From Dolomedes plantarius (Eukaryota; Arthropoda; Arachnida; Araneae; Dolomedidae): 64,000 nt of DNA. How positions within the stretch are numbered: the first letter of the stretch is position 1; every line of letters starts with the position of its first letter. Below the pieces are notes generated by a model. That model ran no database searches and was not told where the DNA came from. It saw nothing but the letters and a program-made list of their open reading frames with translations. Below, one piece after another: positions 36,600 to 47,849 of the stretch. The position numbers were made by a program, and so were the translations under genes. The stretch is taken from positions 220,802,781 through 220,866,780 of the forward strand of contig OU015493.1 of NCBI GenBank assembly GCA_907164885.2, given 5' to 3'.

Positions 36600-37560
36600 C
36601 AGAGGCTGTTCACACATTTTTTAGACGATGTATATTGTATTCACAAAACTAAATTACATAAAATCCTTGTGTTTTAAATGTTGTATTTGACATCCCTTAT
36701 TCTGAACTATCTTTCGACACCGCAATTTCCAGGATAATAATGCCTTTTGAAGTGTCAGAAGAGGTATTCTATCCCATTCCTCCTGAACAGCTTTCCAGAG
36801 TCCTGTAAGGGTTTTGGGACGACGTTTGGATAATGCAGATTTTAAAAGTCAGAAAGCACAAAAATCCATAGGTGATACATCGGGAGATTAAGTAGGGATA
36901 TCAGTGAAGGGTATGGCTTAGATACCAGTTTTTTGTTCCATTTCTTTTAGGAAATTTACAGTGGATTTTGATGTGTGACTGCTAGCTTTGTCCTGATGGA
37001 GTCTCACAGATTGATGGCACTATGGGTAAAGCGATGGTATTTCATTCAGAAAAATTGGCGATACAATATGTTCCTGATAGTATTTGGAGTTAATCTTGAC
37101 ATTTTTTCCACTCTATTTATTTTTAACTTGCCATTATAAGAAAAACCAGCAACAATCATAAATCCCTTAGAAAAACTTTCGTTCGATTCTTTGAACCATG
37201 TACTTAATTTTTTTCTCCTCTTTTATGATAATAAATGGCTCTTTTTTTTGTTGCAATCATTTAAATACACCCATGATTCATCTATTGTGACAATTGTTTT
37301 CCATTTTCCTTTGGATAAGTGTTTCTCATATAGAATTCTGCAGCGTGTCCTGCGTTCAGCGATATGATTTGGAAGAAGACGATGCACATTGCGTTTTTTC
37401 GCTTTCTTAAGATTTAAATCAACGTTTATCATTTTATTTACAGTGGACACCGAGAATTTTAATGATTTTGCAACTGTCCTTTGACTAGGGGATTTTCTTT
37501 TAACATTAATACTTGGTCAGTGAATGGAATGAAATCAGTTGTCGTGAAATATCGGTTGAG
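36600..37560 (-). pseudogene. mariner-like transposase remnant
   Basis: Minus-strand coding relic. The clearest part (37450-37223) reads VSTVNKMINVDLNLKKAKKR, ERRTRCRILYEKHL, GKWKTIVTIDESWVYLNDCN, which matches the region around the first catalytic aspartate of mariner-type transposases. Downstream come GFMIVAGFSYNGKLKI (near 37150) and frame-shifted remains of the second and third catalytic motifs (near 37000 and 36880). The 3' end near 36600 reads AGAGGCTGTTCACACA next to TATATA, a possible terminal repeat; the partner end is not evident. Confidence 0.6.
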
Positions 37561-38478
37561 ACGTTGCACCTTAATATTTGCAACTCTCCAGAGATGGAAA
37601 GCTAAGTTTCAAACTTAAGATGCTTTTCGATAAACTCAATGCAAACTAGCACAGAATACGAACGTTGAGTAAACTATTTGAGAATACGCATTCATGCGGC
37701 CTTTGACTGAGCATTTGCAGTGATCGCCAATGCATGATACTCGTGATCTCCGTTGGCCTGAGCACTAATTCGTTCCCCTTCTGTTCACAGATGCCGAGAT
37801 TACAGGGAGCTGTAGGATACTTCCAACTTCTGTGACCAATCATTCATAAATAGTTTAAAATTTGAAGACATGACCCTGCATTTTATATTCAGCAGGTTAT
37901 ATAAAAAATAATCTTAATATTCGCTAATAAATTATGTATTTTTATGAATTTCTTCATATATTAAACTATTAATATTTTATCGTTACTTGTTGATAATTTC
38001 GCATTTTTACTCTGCCTCATTTTGGCGCCTCTTTCAATTTCTTATTCCTGAGACCGGCCATGTTTGGAGAGACTTTCAACAGAATCAAACTACCTTTTTA
38101 TTGCTCTAGAATTTCTACATTTGTTTCATGAGGAAACTTTTCAATAATCATGCACAATTTTTAATAGTATTTTAATTTTTTTTTAAATTTCCAATGGCAA
38201 GAATTACAGGACAGCAGATATCAAAACAACAAAAATACAAGATAGAAAAATGACATCAGTTAAATCCATCATCTTATGTCTGGCAATCCGATAGCGCTCC
38301 CATAAAGAAACTGGAGGTAGAGCAGGACAAGAAGCAAGGTGAGGCATGCCATTTTCTTCCTGGTTATCACACAGGAGACAAAGAGGGTAGGGAGCCAAGT
38401 TAATTCTGTGGAGGTGTTTGTGGAGACAACATTGGGAACAAAACTTTTATATCCAGGATGTCTGTTTATACTCACTTA
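37561..38478. other. Non-coding stretch, nothing firm
   Basis: No recognisable gene. The minus-strand segment 38204-38475 has a GC-richer open frame with CLLCDNQEENGMPHLASCPA, which resembles the C-terminal cysteine tail of LINE polymerases. It is too short and isolated to call. Confidence 0.35.
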
Positions 38479-39128
38479 TCTATATATATATAAAACAGTT
38501 CCCTAACTGACTGACTTATTGACTGACTGCCTGACTGACATTCAACGCACAGACCAAACCGCTGCGCTGGACCTAAAGGTCTGAAATTTTTCATGGTGAT
38601 TCTTCTTATAGTGTAGGGGTGCACTAAGAAAGATTTTTCAAAAATTCTTCTTAGAATTTTTAAAATTAAATTTTATTCTGTTTTTGTAATATTTTTAAAG
38701 TTTGCATTTAAAATAATAATTTGAGGGTTATAAAATTTATATCATGAAAAAGGTCGTAAAAATACCTTTAAAATGAAATCGTTTTTGAATCTTTACCTCC
38801 ATTTTCTGATTTTTGGGGAATTTTTAAAGATTCATTTTTAGAATTTAATTTATTAAATGCCGATCACGTGGTTTCTTTTTCTGGTACTTTAAATAAATTT
38901 ATCGTCACGTGCATAACAACTAAATAGACAAAATTTTTTTTTTCTTGCAAATGCGGCAGACGATTGGACATTATCCAAAAAAACATGAAAATACAGTAAA
39001 AGATATGATCCTCAAATTGTACTATATTAACTGTACTATATTCTTTAGAATGTCCTATTAGATTTAATTTAAATATATTCTTCTACATTATTTTGTCTAT
39101 AAAAATATCCCATACGATTTTTTATAAT

Positions 39129-39167
<39 letters not shown>

Positions 39168-39220
39168 CATCAATTGTATAAATTGATCGTCGTATTTATT
39201 ATAAAAAAATAAATAAATAA

Positions 39221-39300
<80 letters not shown>

Positions 39301-39360
39301 CATCAATTGTATAAATTGATCGTCGTATTTATTATAAAAAAATAAATAAATAAATAAATA

Positions 39361-39390
<30 letters not shown>
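38479..39390 (+). mobile_element. Helitron family A, 5' part
   Basis: Begins TCTATATATATATAAAACAG after an A, then (CTGA)n and the family A interior (ACCAAACCGCTGCGCTGGAC, AATGCGGCAGACGATTGG, CATACGATTTTTTATA). The 3' CTAG end is not present; the sequence passes into (TA)n and (AATA)n tracts, where a segment containing ATCAATTGTATAAATTGATC is duplicated (39168-39190 and 39302-39325). A solo LTR then interrupts it. Confidence 0.7.
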
Positions 39391-39392
<2 letters not shown>

Positions 39393-39393
<1 letters not shown>

Positions 39394-39780
39394 GTCTGGC
39401 GGTCGAGCGATTACGTCGAACAACTTACGTCGAGCGATTTCATCAACTGACAGAAGAAACCTCGGTGAACCGAGGTAAGAACACGTCAGCGAGGCACACC
39501 GGTGCAGTCATATAAATACCGGGAGTTCGTGAAGGACGCTCGCTCCCTTTCGCTCCTTCTCGCTCGAATCCTTTCCAGAACGCCGTGAATCCAGCTCACA
39601 AATCCGCCTACAATAAATTTAACCTTGGAGTACAGCACGACGACAATTTTATTTTTCACGTTAAAGTTTGTTTATATAAAGTTTGTTTGTTAACTTTAAG
39701 TTTAAAGTTATTAAAGACGTAAAAGTTTGTTTACGATAGAGTCATTAAAAGTTCCACACTACACGCCGAATAATCGAGGC

Positions 39781-39784
<4 letters not shown>
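39393..39784 (+). repeat. Solo LTR in TA tract
   Basis: 392 bp starting TGTCTGGCGGTCGAGCG and ending AATCGAGGCGACA, with TG..CA ends and TATA on both sides. It contains a TATA box (CATATAAATACCGGG near 39510) followed by a GC-rich initiation region, and a poly(A)-type AATAAA near 39611. No internal retroelement coding sequence adjoins it. This composition and its ends fit a recombined Gypsy-type LTR. Confidence 0.7.

Positions 39785-39851
<67 letters not shown>
39785..39851. repeat. (TA)n microsatellite
   Basis: Pure TA repeat directly after the solo LTR. Confidence 0.95.
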
Positions 39852-39853
<2 letters not shown>

Positions 39854-40671
39854 TACATTATATCAGATTATATCAGATTCACATTATATCAGATTTGATA
39901 CTAAATTCAAAAATACATATTTAGGTTTAATGGATTTACAAAAAAATATAATCAATCCAACTTTAAGTAAGTATTTATTATGGTACATAGTATAAAAATC
40001 ACATAACAAATACAAAACTTATAAAATATATCATAAAATCAATCTAATATATAAAAATGAATGTTTGTATCTCTGTAATTGTATAGAAATCCACAGTTTA
40101 GGAGCAACGATCGTGAAATTTTACATACAGACGTCTTTAAAAGCAGCCGACGGTCTGAAGAACTTCAAAAATCGAAATTAATTACCGTTGATTTTTAATT
40201 AATAAAAAACCAACAATTTGTAAGTTGTTACACTTTGTGGAATCACCCCTCTGAATATGGCGTCCATGTTAGGGTTAGCGGGCAAACAGCGAGCGAAAAG
40301 ATAAAAATAAATAAAATCAAAAAGTTTCAAGTTATATATTAAACCAGAATAATAAATGAAAATAATAATCTTTCAAGTCAGATTTTATACTCTAAAATAA
40401 ATCGGATCCAACGGCATATTGACACTCTCACACGCGATGGAAAATTCGAATCAACCACGCTAAGTGTCACGATCTTTTTTAATCGCTACTGCAATCCCCC
40501 TAGCTTATGTCTTTATGTCTATTGAAGAGTTAAAGACTATGCTTCTATCCTGCTAACTTATTTCTCACTTAAAACTCCTCTTACTCCATAAATGTATGTA
40601 TATTCACCAACCCATAGCAATTTTCCAAAAAACTCATTGCGTATATTTTTTACTTTACTCACCAATTTCGT

Positions 40672-40745
40672 GTATAATCGTGGCGTAGTCGTTAAAACGC
40701 TTCATTTGGTACCCCGTAAGACTCGGGTTCGAGTACGAGATCGTG
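40672..40745 (+). ncRNA. tRNA-like (SINE-type) promoter segment
   Basis: A-box-like TGGCGTAGTCGTTAAAACG and B-box-like CGGGTTCGAGTACG about 40 bases apart, as in tRNA-derived SINE heads. The sequence around it continues as T-rich low-complexity DNA with no SINE tail. It lies inside Helitron B. Not called as a functional tRNA. Confidence 0.35.
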
Positions 40746-41778
40746 CAAATTTTGCTAAACCTGTATTTTCAGCTTTTTTATGAAGGCTTTTTTATTTCAG
40801 CTTTTATTTTATTTTTTTAATTATTATCTTTATTTTATTTTATTATTTTTTAAATTATTATTTTTATTTTATTTTATTATTTTTTTAATTATTTTTATTT
40901 ATTTTTTTTTCAGCTTTTTTATGACGAAAGACCGAATATAGCTGAAATCTGAGGAGTTTATTATACATTTATATATTTTTAATTGGTTTTCATATTATTA
41001 ATGTGTATAACATTTCGTATGCTTTTTTTTCTATGTTATTTATACTGTGTTTAGTTTTTTAATGGATTTTGGTAGGTTTATTATAAATTTATATATTTTA
41101 TGTTTTACTTTCCAGGATTTTTTGCTCCACTGATAAAGGCTAAATCTTTTCTATGTTATTTATACTGTGTTTAGTTTTAAAATTGATTTTGATTAACAAA
41201 CATTCATCAATAATTTATTTCTGGGCATTGTATTGCTAACAATTAGGATAACTAACAATTTTTGAAGGATGCGATTTTCGATTCACAGATGTGCAATAGA
41301 TGGCGCAACTATTTTAAACTTTTAGTATTCTATAAACCAACACCTCCTAAACGTGTTCCTAAACGAACGGTACATTCAAATTAAATACAATGTCACTGTA
41401 TGCAATTAATGCCAATATATATATATATATATATATATATAATAAATACGACGATCAATGTATACGACGGATGTAAAAAAAACAAAAAAATATATTAATA
41501 AAAAAATCGTAAGGGATATTTTTATAGACAAAATAATGTAGAAGAAAATATTCAAATTAAATCTCTTTGGACATGCTAAAGAATATAGTACAGTTAATGT
41601 AGTACAATTTGGGGAACATATCTTTTACATTATTTTAATATTTTTTTTAATAATGTCCAATCGTCTGCTGCATTGGCAAGAAAAAAAGTATTTTTTTGCC
41701 TATTTCGTTGTTATGTGAGGATAAATTTATTTAAAGTAACAGAAAAAGAAATCACGTGATCAGCGTTTAATAAATTAA

Positions 41779-43236
41779 CCTTTTACATGCCAATGTTTCT
41801 TTTCTGGAACACCATGTTTAATATTTTTTTAAAAATAAACTATGATATCTGTCAGTTTGAAAAAATTACCGTATATTATAGAAGGCATGATTGATTTTTT
41901 GACTTTTTTTTTTCAAATATGAATATTTTAGCGTAGAAAAATTTCTAAAAATCAGCTTTTTTCACAATTTTTACAGTACGTAAGAAAAAAAATTCTGTAA
42001 AATTCCTAAAAATTCAAATCCACCCAAAAATTTCCCCATCGTACATGCAAAGGACAAGTTTAACGAGTTAATAAAATAAATTAAAATAATAACAAGAAAT
42101 ATTTTCTCAAGACTGCGTAAAATGCAATGTTCCAAAAAAGGAACATTGGCATGTAACGATATACAAAAGCAGTGATATCACACGTGATCAGTGATTCTGC
42201 CGTCAATCAGTGATTCTGCCGTCTGATTACATAGAAAAATTCAGCCGAACTTACAAAGCTGTATGCCCTACAAAAAGGAAACTCTTTAGACGTCGACGCA
42301 AATGACATTCGGCAGTTTCTTGGATTACTGTTGTTTAGTGGCTACCACTCAGTACCTGATGAAAATACATATTGGAGCTCTCAGGAAGATTTGCATATCC
42401 TAATTGTTAACAATACAATGCCCAGAAATAAATTTCGGATGTTAAAAAAGTATTTCCACATTGTTGATAATAGTAAATTGGAACCAGGCGATAAATTAGA
42501 GAAAATTTCTCCCTTTTATAAAGAGGTTGGAAAAAATTTTCGTCAATTTGGATTTTTTTCATGAAAATATGAGTATCGATGAATCCATGGTTCCGTGTTA
42601 TGGACATCGTTCGGCTAAGGTGTTCATACTTGGAAAGCCAATTCGCTTTGGTTTCAAAGTTTGGATGATCTGCTCAGCAAATGGTTATCCTTATGCTATG
42701 TCTATCTACGGTGGAAAAAGTTCGAAAAATGAAAATTTGCCACTTGGATCAAAAGTCGTCTCCGAACTATTATCTTTTATTGACAATCCAGAGAAACGCA
42801 AAATATTTTTCGATAACTTTTTTTACATCGTACAGTCTGCTGACAGATTTATCTAACAAAGGCTTTAAGGCAATCGGCACAGTGTGAGATTCCAGAACGG
42901 GACAATGTTCTCTTAAAACAGCAAAAGAAATATCGAAATTTCAACGTGGAGAGTTTGATTACCGATGCGATGGAGAAGTTTATATGTGCCATTGGAACGA
43001 TAGTTTTGTTGTAACTATTACATCAAATTTTATCACTCACGAACCATTAGGAAGAGCAAAAAGATATGTCCGAGCTAAAATAAAAGTTGATTTTCCTTAA
43101 CCTTACATTATAAAATTATATAATAAAGGAATGAGTGGAGTACACCTGTTGGACCGACTTCCTGGAAGTTATCGAGCAAAGTTACGCAGCAAAATATGGT
43201 ACTTTATTCCTTGATCATAGTGTGGCATGTAAAAGG
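41779..43236 (+). mobile_element. piggyBac element, TTAA target
   Basis: The termini are perfect 14-base inverted repeats (CCTTTTACATGCCA and TGGCATGTAAAAGG), flanked by TTAA at 41775-41778 and 43237-43240. A second, internal inverted copy, GAACATTGGCATGTA, lies near 42140, a subterminal arrangement known in this superfamily. The empty target is visible in Helitron A copy 1, where TAAATTAAATTCTAAAAATT reads through near 971-990. At 1458 bp it is shorter than a full-length element. Confidence 0.93.
42241..43100 (+). pseudogene. piggyBac transposase, internally damaged
   Basis: Coding relic of the DDE-type piggyBac transposase. The first frame (from about 42255, with the clear part at 42331-42564) reads DIRQFLGLLLFSGYHSVPD and YWSSQEDLHILIVNNTMPRN. 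After a frameshift near 42545 comes NMSIDESMVPCYGHRSAKVF, containing the first catalytic Asp, and KIFFDNFFYIV, containing the second. After another shift near 42850 comes YMCHWNDSFVVTITSNF with the third. All three catalytic Asp positions are present across frames, but two frameshifts and a missing N-terminus make it inactive. The cysteine-rich C-terminus is also absent. Confidence 0.88.
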
Positions 43237-44873
43237 TTAAATTCTAAAAATTAATCTTTAAAAATTCACCAAAAATCATAAAATGGAGGTAAAGATTCGA
43301 AAAAGATTTCATATTAAAGGAATTTTTATGATCTTTTTCGTGATATAAATTTTATAACCCTCAAATTATTATTATTTTAAATGCAAACTTAAAAAAAAGT
43401 TACTAAAACAACTCAAAAATTTAATTTAAAAAAATCTAAGAACTTTTCAAAAATTTTTCTTAGTGCACTCCTACACTATAAGAAGAATCGCCATGCAAAA
43501 TTTCAGCCCTTTTATTTCCCGCGGTTTGGTCTGTACGTTGTATGTCAGTCAGTCAATCAGTCAGTCAGTCAGTTAGTTACGGAACTGTTTTATATATATA
43601 TATTATTATTACTATCTTTATATCGTAACGTTAACTTCATGCGCACGCATTATTTTCCTATGCTTTTTTTATCTTTATTATAGCGAAATTTTCATATGAT
43701 TTTAAACAACAATAATTTTTAACTGGCATTCAATTCGCTGTTAAAACTTTATATTTACACCCTATTTAAAAGAAGTAGGGTGTAAATTTTCAAAGAGGAT
43801 GTTTCAAGACCCAACTTCAAAGAAGTAGGGTGTAAATTGTAGGGTAGAAAGTTGGTAAAATCAAAATTTTGTGCAATGTATTTAATTTCTCGATTAAAAG
43901 TAGTTTTTTTCTAAAAATTAATTTATTTCGCTTGAAAAGCTAAATATTTTATGCACGCGGTTTATATTATTATTACTATCTTTATATCATAAAGTTAACT
44001 TCATACGCGAGCATTATTTTCTTATGCTTTTTTTATTATTATCTTTATAATAGCTTTATTTTCATATGCTTTTAAACAACTATAGTTTTTATTCATATTA
44101 TGTTGGTTTTTTATTAATTAAAAATTAAGGGTAATTAATTTCGATTCCGGAAGTTCTTATTATCTTTATTTTCATATGCTTTTTCATTTACGAATTATTC
44201 AAATGTTGGTTAAAAAACTTATGTAATTCATACATTTGCGTGAGTTTAATTATTGTAATTAATAAATTTATATTTCTGGAGAGGATGTTTCAGGTTTTAG
44301 TGGTACTATGATGAAAGGCTGAATCTACCAAAATTCTGAGGTGTTTATTATGGAGAGAAAAGGAATTTAATATGTAGAGGATGTTTATAGGAGTTTAATG
44401 TGGAGAGGAGTTGAATGGTTTGCAGCCCTCAATCAAACACTTCATTTTCTAAGAGGCAACGCTAGAGTCATATCATGGTTCTATTGGAAATTTCAGCTAA
44501 ACCTGTAATTTCAGCTTCTTTTTATGCCCAAATGATAAAAGGCTAAATCTAGCTGAATTCTGAGGAGTTTATTATAATTTTATATATTTTTTTATTGGGT
44601 TTTCATTTTATTCATGTGTATAAGATTTCACATGTTTTTTTCTATGTTATTTAATACGTGTTTAGTTTTGAATTAATTTTGGTTAGCAAACATTAGACAA
44701 TTTGACATTTTTACTTTTCAGATTTTAGTGCTTCAATGATGAAAGGCTGAAATTCCTGAATTCTGAGATGTGTATAACATTTCACATATACTTTTTCTAT
44801 GTTATTTATACTGTGTTGATTTTGGTTAACAAATATTGTTAAAATCCCGGGCAATGCCGGGTACTTCAGCTAG

Positions 44874-45205
44874 TAGTGTTATAAAATTGAGTCTCACTAT
44901 AAGATGGAATAGGAATATACAAACAACCAGCTTCACAACAGTCAAAAAATAAAGTCCGATACTGATCAAATCAAACACATGTGAATTGAACTAAATACCA
45001 CATATATAGTCGTAAGTTGGAATATTTATTTGAAACTCTTATTTTTAATATAATTGCATACTATTTTATAAGAAATATATAATATGATTTCAACAATTAT
45101 ACTAGCGAAGTAATAAGTATTTTCATTATTGAAACATACTATTTAATAAGAAATCTATATTAATAAAAGCGAATGTTTGCGTGTGTGTTTACTTACGTGT
45201 GTTAT
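44874..45205 (+). repeat. Flank repeat, copy split by Helitron B
   Basis: Together with 39990-40042 this matches 46735-47110: AGTGTTATAAAATTGAGTCT, AACAACCAGCTTCA, ATACTGATCAAATCAAAC and the terminal TCTATATTAATAAAAGC. The family is unknown; the end resembles a Helitron 5' terminus. Confidence 0.75.
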
Positions 45206-46680
45206 AATCCATTACTTCAGAACAGAGTTAAAGATAAGACTGAGAAACCCAACACCAATGATCTTAAAAATTACATCAAACAAACACTTGAAAACAATTA
45301 TATTAAAAAATAATAGTTTTGGATCATATTATTGTTAAAAACTATGTGAAGACTAAAGACATAATCAGAATCTTCAAATTCACAGTTTGAAAAAGCGTAA
45401 AAACCCAACTTTCTTAAAAGTAAGCACAAAGAAACGTTTTATTTACTTTGGCCGATGTTCATTTTTTCTGTATTCTGTCAATTTTTGTTTAATTTAGTTA
45501 CTTTTTCGCATATTCTTTCTTTTTATGCTTCTGTCTAAAACTCTGGAATGTTTTTTATTATCATTCTAATACTTTGAAACTTAACAATGTTTACCAGGGG
45601 TTACCTAATTAACAGTTAAAACAACTGTTAATTATGTTTGTGTTTAGCTTTGATTATGTTTGTGTTTAGCTTTGAAAAAAAATAATTTTGTAAAGGTATT
45701 TTTGGTCTTTTATGCTAAAATAGCACTTAAAAATAATAAAAAAAGAAAGAAAAACTTATCTTTAAATAGCATACTATTTTATAAATTGGTCAATTTGAAG
45801 TAATTTTTAATGAAATTTAGCTAAACACTCTGCACAAAAATCCTTCAAAATGATTTACAATCTAAGAGGAAATTTTAAAATGCAAATTTAACACACGCAA
45901 TTTTATGTTCCAATATTAAAATTCTCCCCGTTTCGTCATTCCTTAACTTATAAAAACAGCCCCAAATAAAAAAATATTTATTCTACACCAATTATTGTTC
46001 AATTTTTGTTTATTTTGTATTTGCTAAGCAAATTGTGTTATTATTGGATATTTTTGAAAGCCAGTGAAATATAATTATGTTTTTTACTTTTCCATTTTCC
46101 ATTTAGTTAATTTTTTAATTGTTCAGAAATTAATTTTTAAAACAGAATTGTTTCAATATGAACATTTTCCCCTATTAGTCATTCCTTTCCTTATAAAAAC
46201 AACCGCAAATAAAAAACTATTTATTATACACCAATTATTGTTCTTTTTTTGTTTATTTTGTATTTGCTAAGCAAATTGTGTTATTATTGGATATTTTTGA
46301 AGGCCAGTGAAATATCATTATGTTTTATTTACTTTTCTATTTTGCATACTACTGAACTTTTGAATACTACTGAAATATCAATTCTACTGTTATTCAATTA
46401 AAAAAAATCATAATATTTCATATTTTAAGGACTTTCCGGCAGTCAATGCGCTGAGGAGGGCCATAACTGAATTCATTTCGTGCATTGTTTTAATGTGTTT
46501 ATTTTATCAATAATTTTTTTGCATAAATAAGGAAAAATAGTTATGTGAAACGATACGAAGTTTAACAAAGAAATTTTTATTAGAAGAGAGTTAGGAAAAC
46601 ATGAAAAAATATAATATAGGCTAAGGGAGTTGTTCAGCCCCACACAACCCCACTTATTGGTAGTGGCCCCGCAACACTAT
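45153..46680 (+). repeat. Rearranged Helitron family C arm
   Basis: Starts TCTATATTAATAAAAGCGAA, identical in form to the start of the coding Helitron at 47053. The interior shares segments with 47.1-47.7 kb in two ways: 46345-46500 is a direct copy of 47504-47660 (CGGCAGTCAATGCGCTGAGG), whereas 45330-45425 and 46527-46560 are inverted copies of 47330-47425 and 47262-47290. A local tandem duplication is present near 46000 and 46240 (CTAAGCAAATTGTGTTATTA). No coding sequence. Confidence 0.6.
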
Positions 46681-46734
46681 TCATTGAATGTATGGTAAAA
46701 ATAGTATCACAAGAATATGAGAGTATAAAAATCA

Positions 46735-47110
46735 CATAACAAATGCAAAACTTATAAAATATATCATAAAATCAATAGTGTTATAAAATTGAGTCTCACT
46801 ATAAGATGGAATAGGAATATACAAACAACCAGCTTCATAACAGTCAAAAAATAAAGTCCGATACTGATCAAATCAAACACATGTTAATTGCACAATACCA
46901 CATATAAAGTCGTAAGTTGGAATTTTTATTTGAAACTTTTATTTTTAATATAATTGCATACTATTTAATAAGAAATATAAAATATGATTTCAACAATTAT
47001 ATTAACGAAGTAATAAGTATTTTCATTATTGAAACATACTATTTAATAAGAAATCTATATTAATAAAAGCAAATGTTTGACTGTGTGTTTACTTACGTGT
47101 GTTATAATCA
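46735..47110 (+). repeat. Flank repeat, unoccupied copy (empty Helitron B site)
   Basis: Reads TATCATAAAATCAA directly into TAGTGTTATAAAATTG (junction near 46769), where the other copy is interrupted by Helitron B between the same A and T. It shows that nothing was duplicated or lost on insertion. Confidence 0.85.
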
Positions 47111-47849
47111 TAGCTAAATTCACATGTTATTATTATATTGCTTGAGAAATGAAAGAAATTTGGAGATTGAATGTCGTATTTATATTATTTGTTTGATTTC
47201 TACAGTTTTAAATGATGTTAATTAATTTCTTATGTTTACAGTAAGTAATTTATGTTTTCGTATCGTTTCACATAACTATTTTTCCTTACGTTAATAGAAG
47301 TTCAGTTAAAATCAGAAAATTGTAGACAACTTTTAAGAAAGTTGAGTTTTTACGCTTTTTCAAACTGTGAAACTGAAGATTCCAATTATGTCTCTAGTCT
47401 TCGCATAGTTTTTAACAATAATATAATCCATAACAAAAAGTCGATGCTATTATTTTTTTTCTCATTTTATTTATATTATATTTATTTTTCTCATCGTATA
47501 ACTTTTGAATACTACTGAAATATCAATTCTACTGCTATTCAATTTAAAAAAAATCATAATATTTCATATTTTAAGGACCGTCCGGCAGTCAATGCACTAA
47601 GGAGGGCCATAACTGAATTCAATTCGTGCATTGTTTTAATGTGTTTCTTTTATCAATAATTTTTTGTTTTGGTAACTCACTGTTTTTTTCTTTGCAGATT
47701 CAACTACCATTGCCGTTAATTGGTTCTATTATCATTTTCTGTATTTTTGAATTTAATCTCAGTTTCATTTCAGGATCTTTCATTTTATTTGCTTTCATTT
47801 TATGCTTAATGTTTTACTAATTTTTTGTCCTTAGCATCTTTCTTGGAAT

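Larger units (their letters stand above)
41371..43602 (-). mobile_element. Helitron family A nested in Helitron B
   Basis: On the minus strand it runs from ATATATATAAAACAGTTCCG (near 43600) through a (CAGT)n tract to GAATGTA at 41371; the last 25-30 bases with the CTAG are missing. The internal segments ATCACGTGATCAGCGTTTAA and AAATTCTAAAAATTAATC match copy 1 at 648-1349, but are separated here by the piggyBac element. Confidence 0.75.
40043..44873 (+). mobile_element. Helitron family B, non-autonomous, host of nested elements
   Basis: It begins TCTAATATATAAAAATGAATG after an A and ends with the hairpin CCCGGGCAATGCCGGG, then TACTTCAGCTAG, followed by T. Its left flank (39990-40042) plus right flank (44874 onward) are found joined at 46735-47110, the empty site. 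After removing the nested family A Helitron (41371-43602) about 2.6 kb remain. It has no ORF, but its 3' portion shares TATACTGTGTTTAGTTTT and GGTTAACAAACATTAGACAA blocks with the region after the coding Helitron (52.5-52.97 kb), which suggests that this helicase family mobilised it. Confidence 0.85.
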
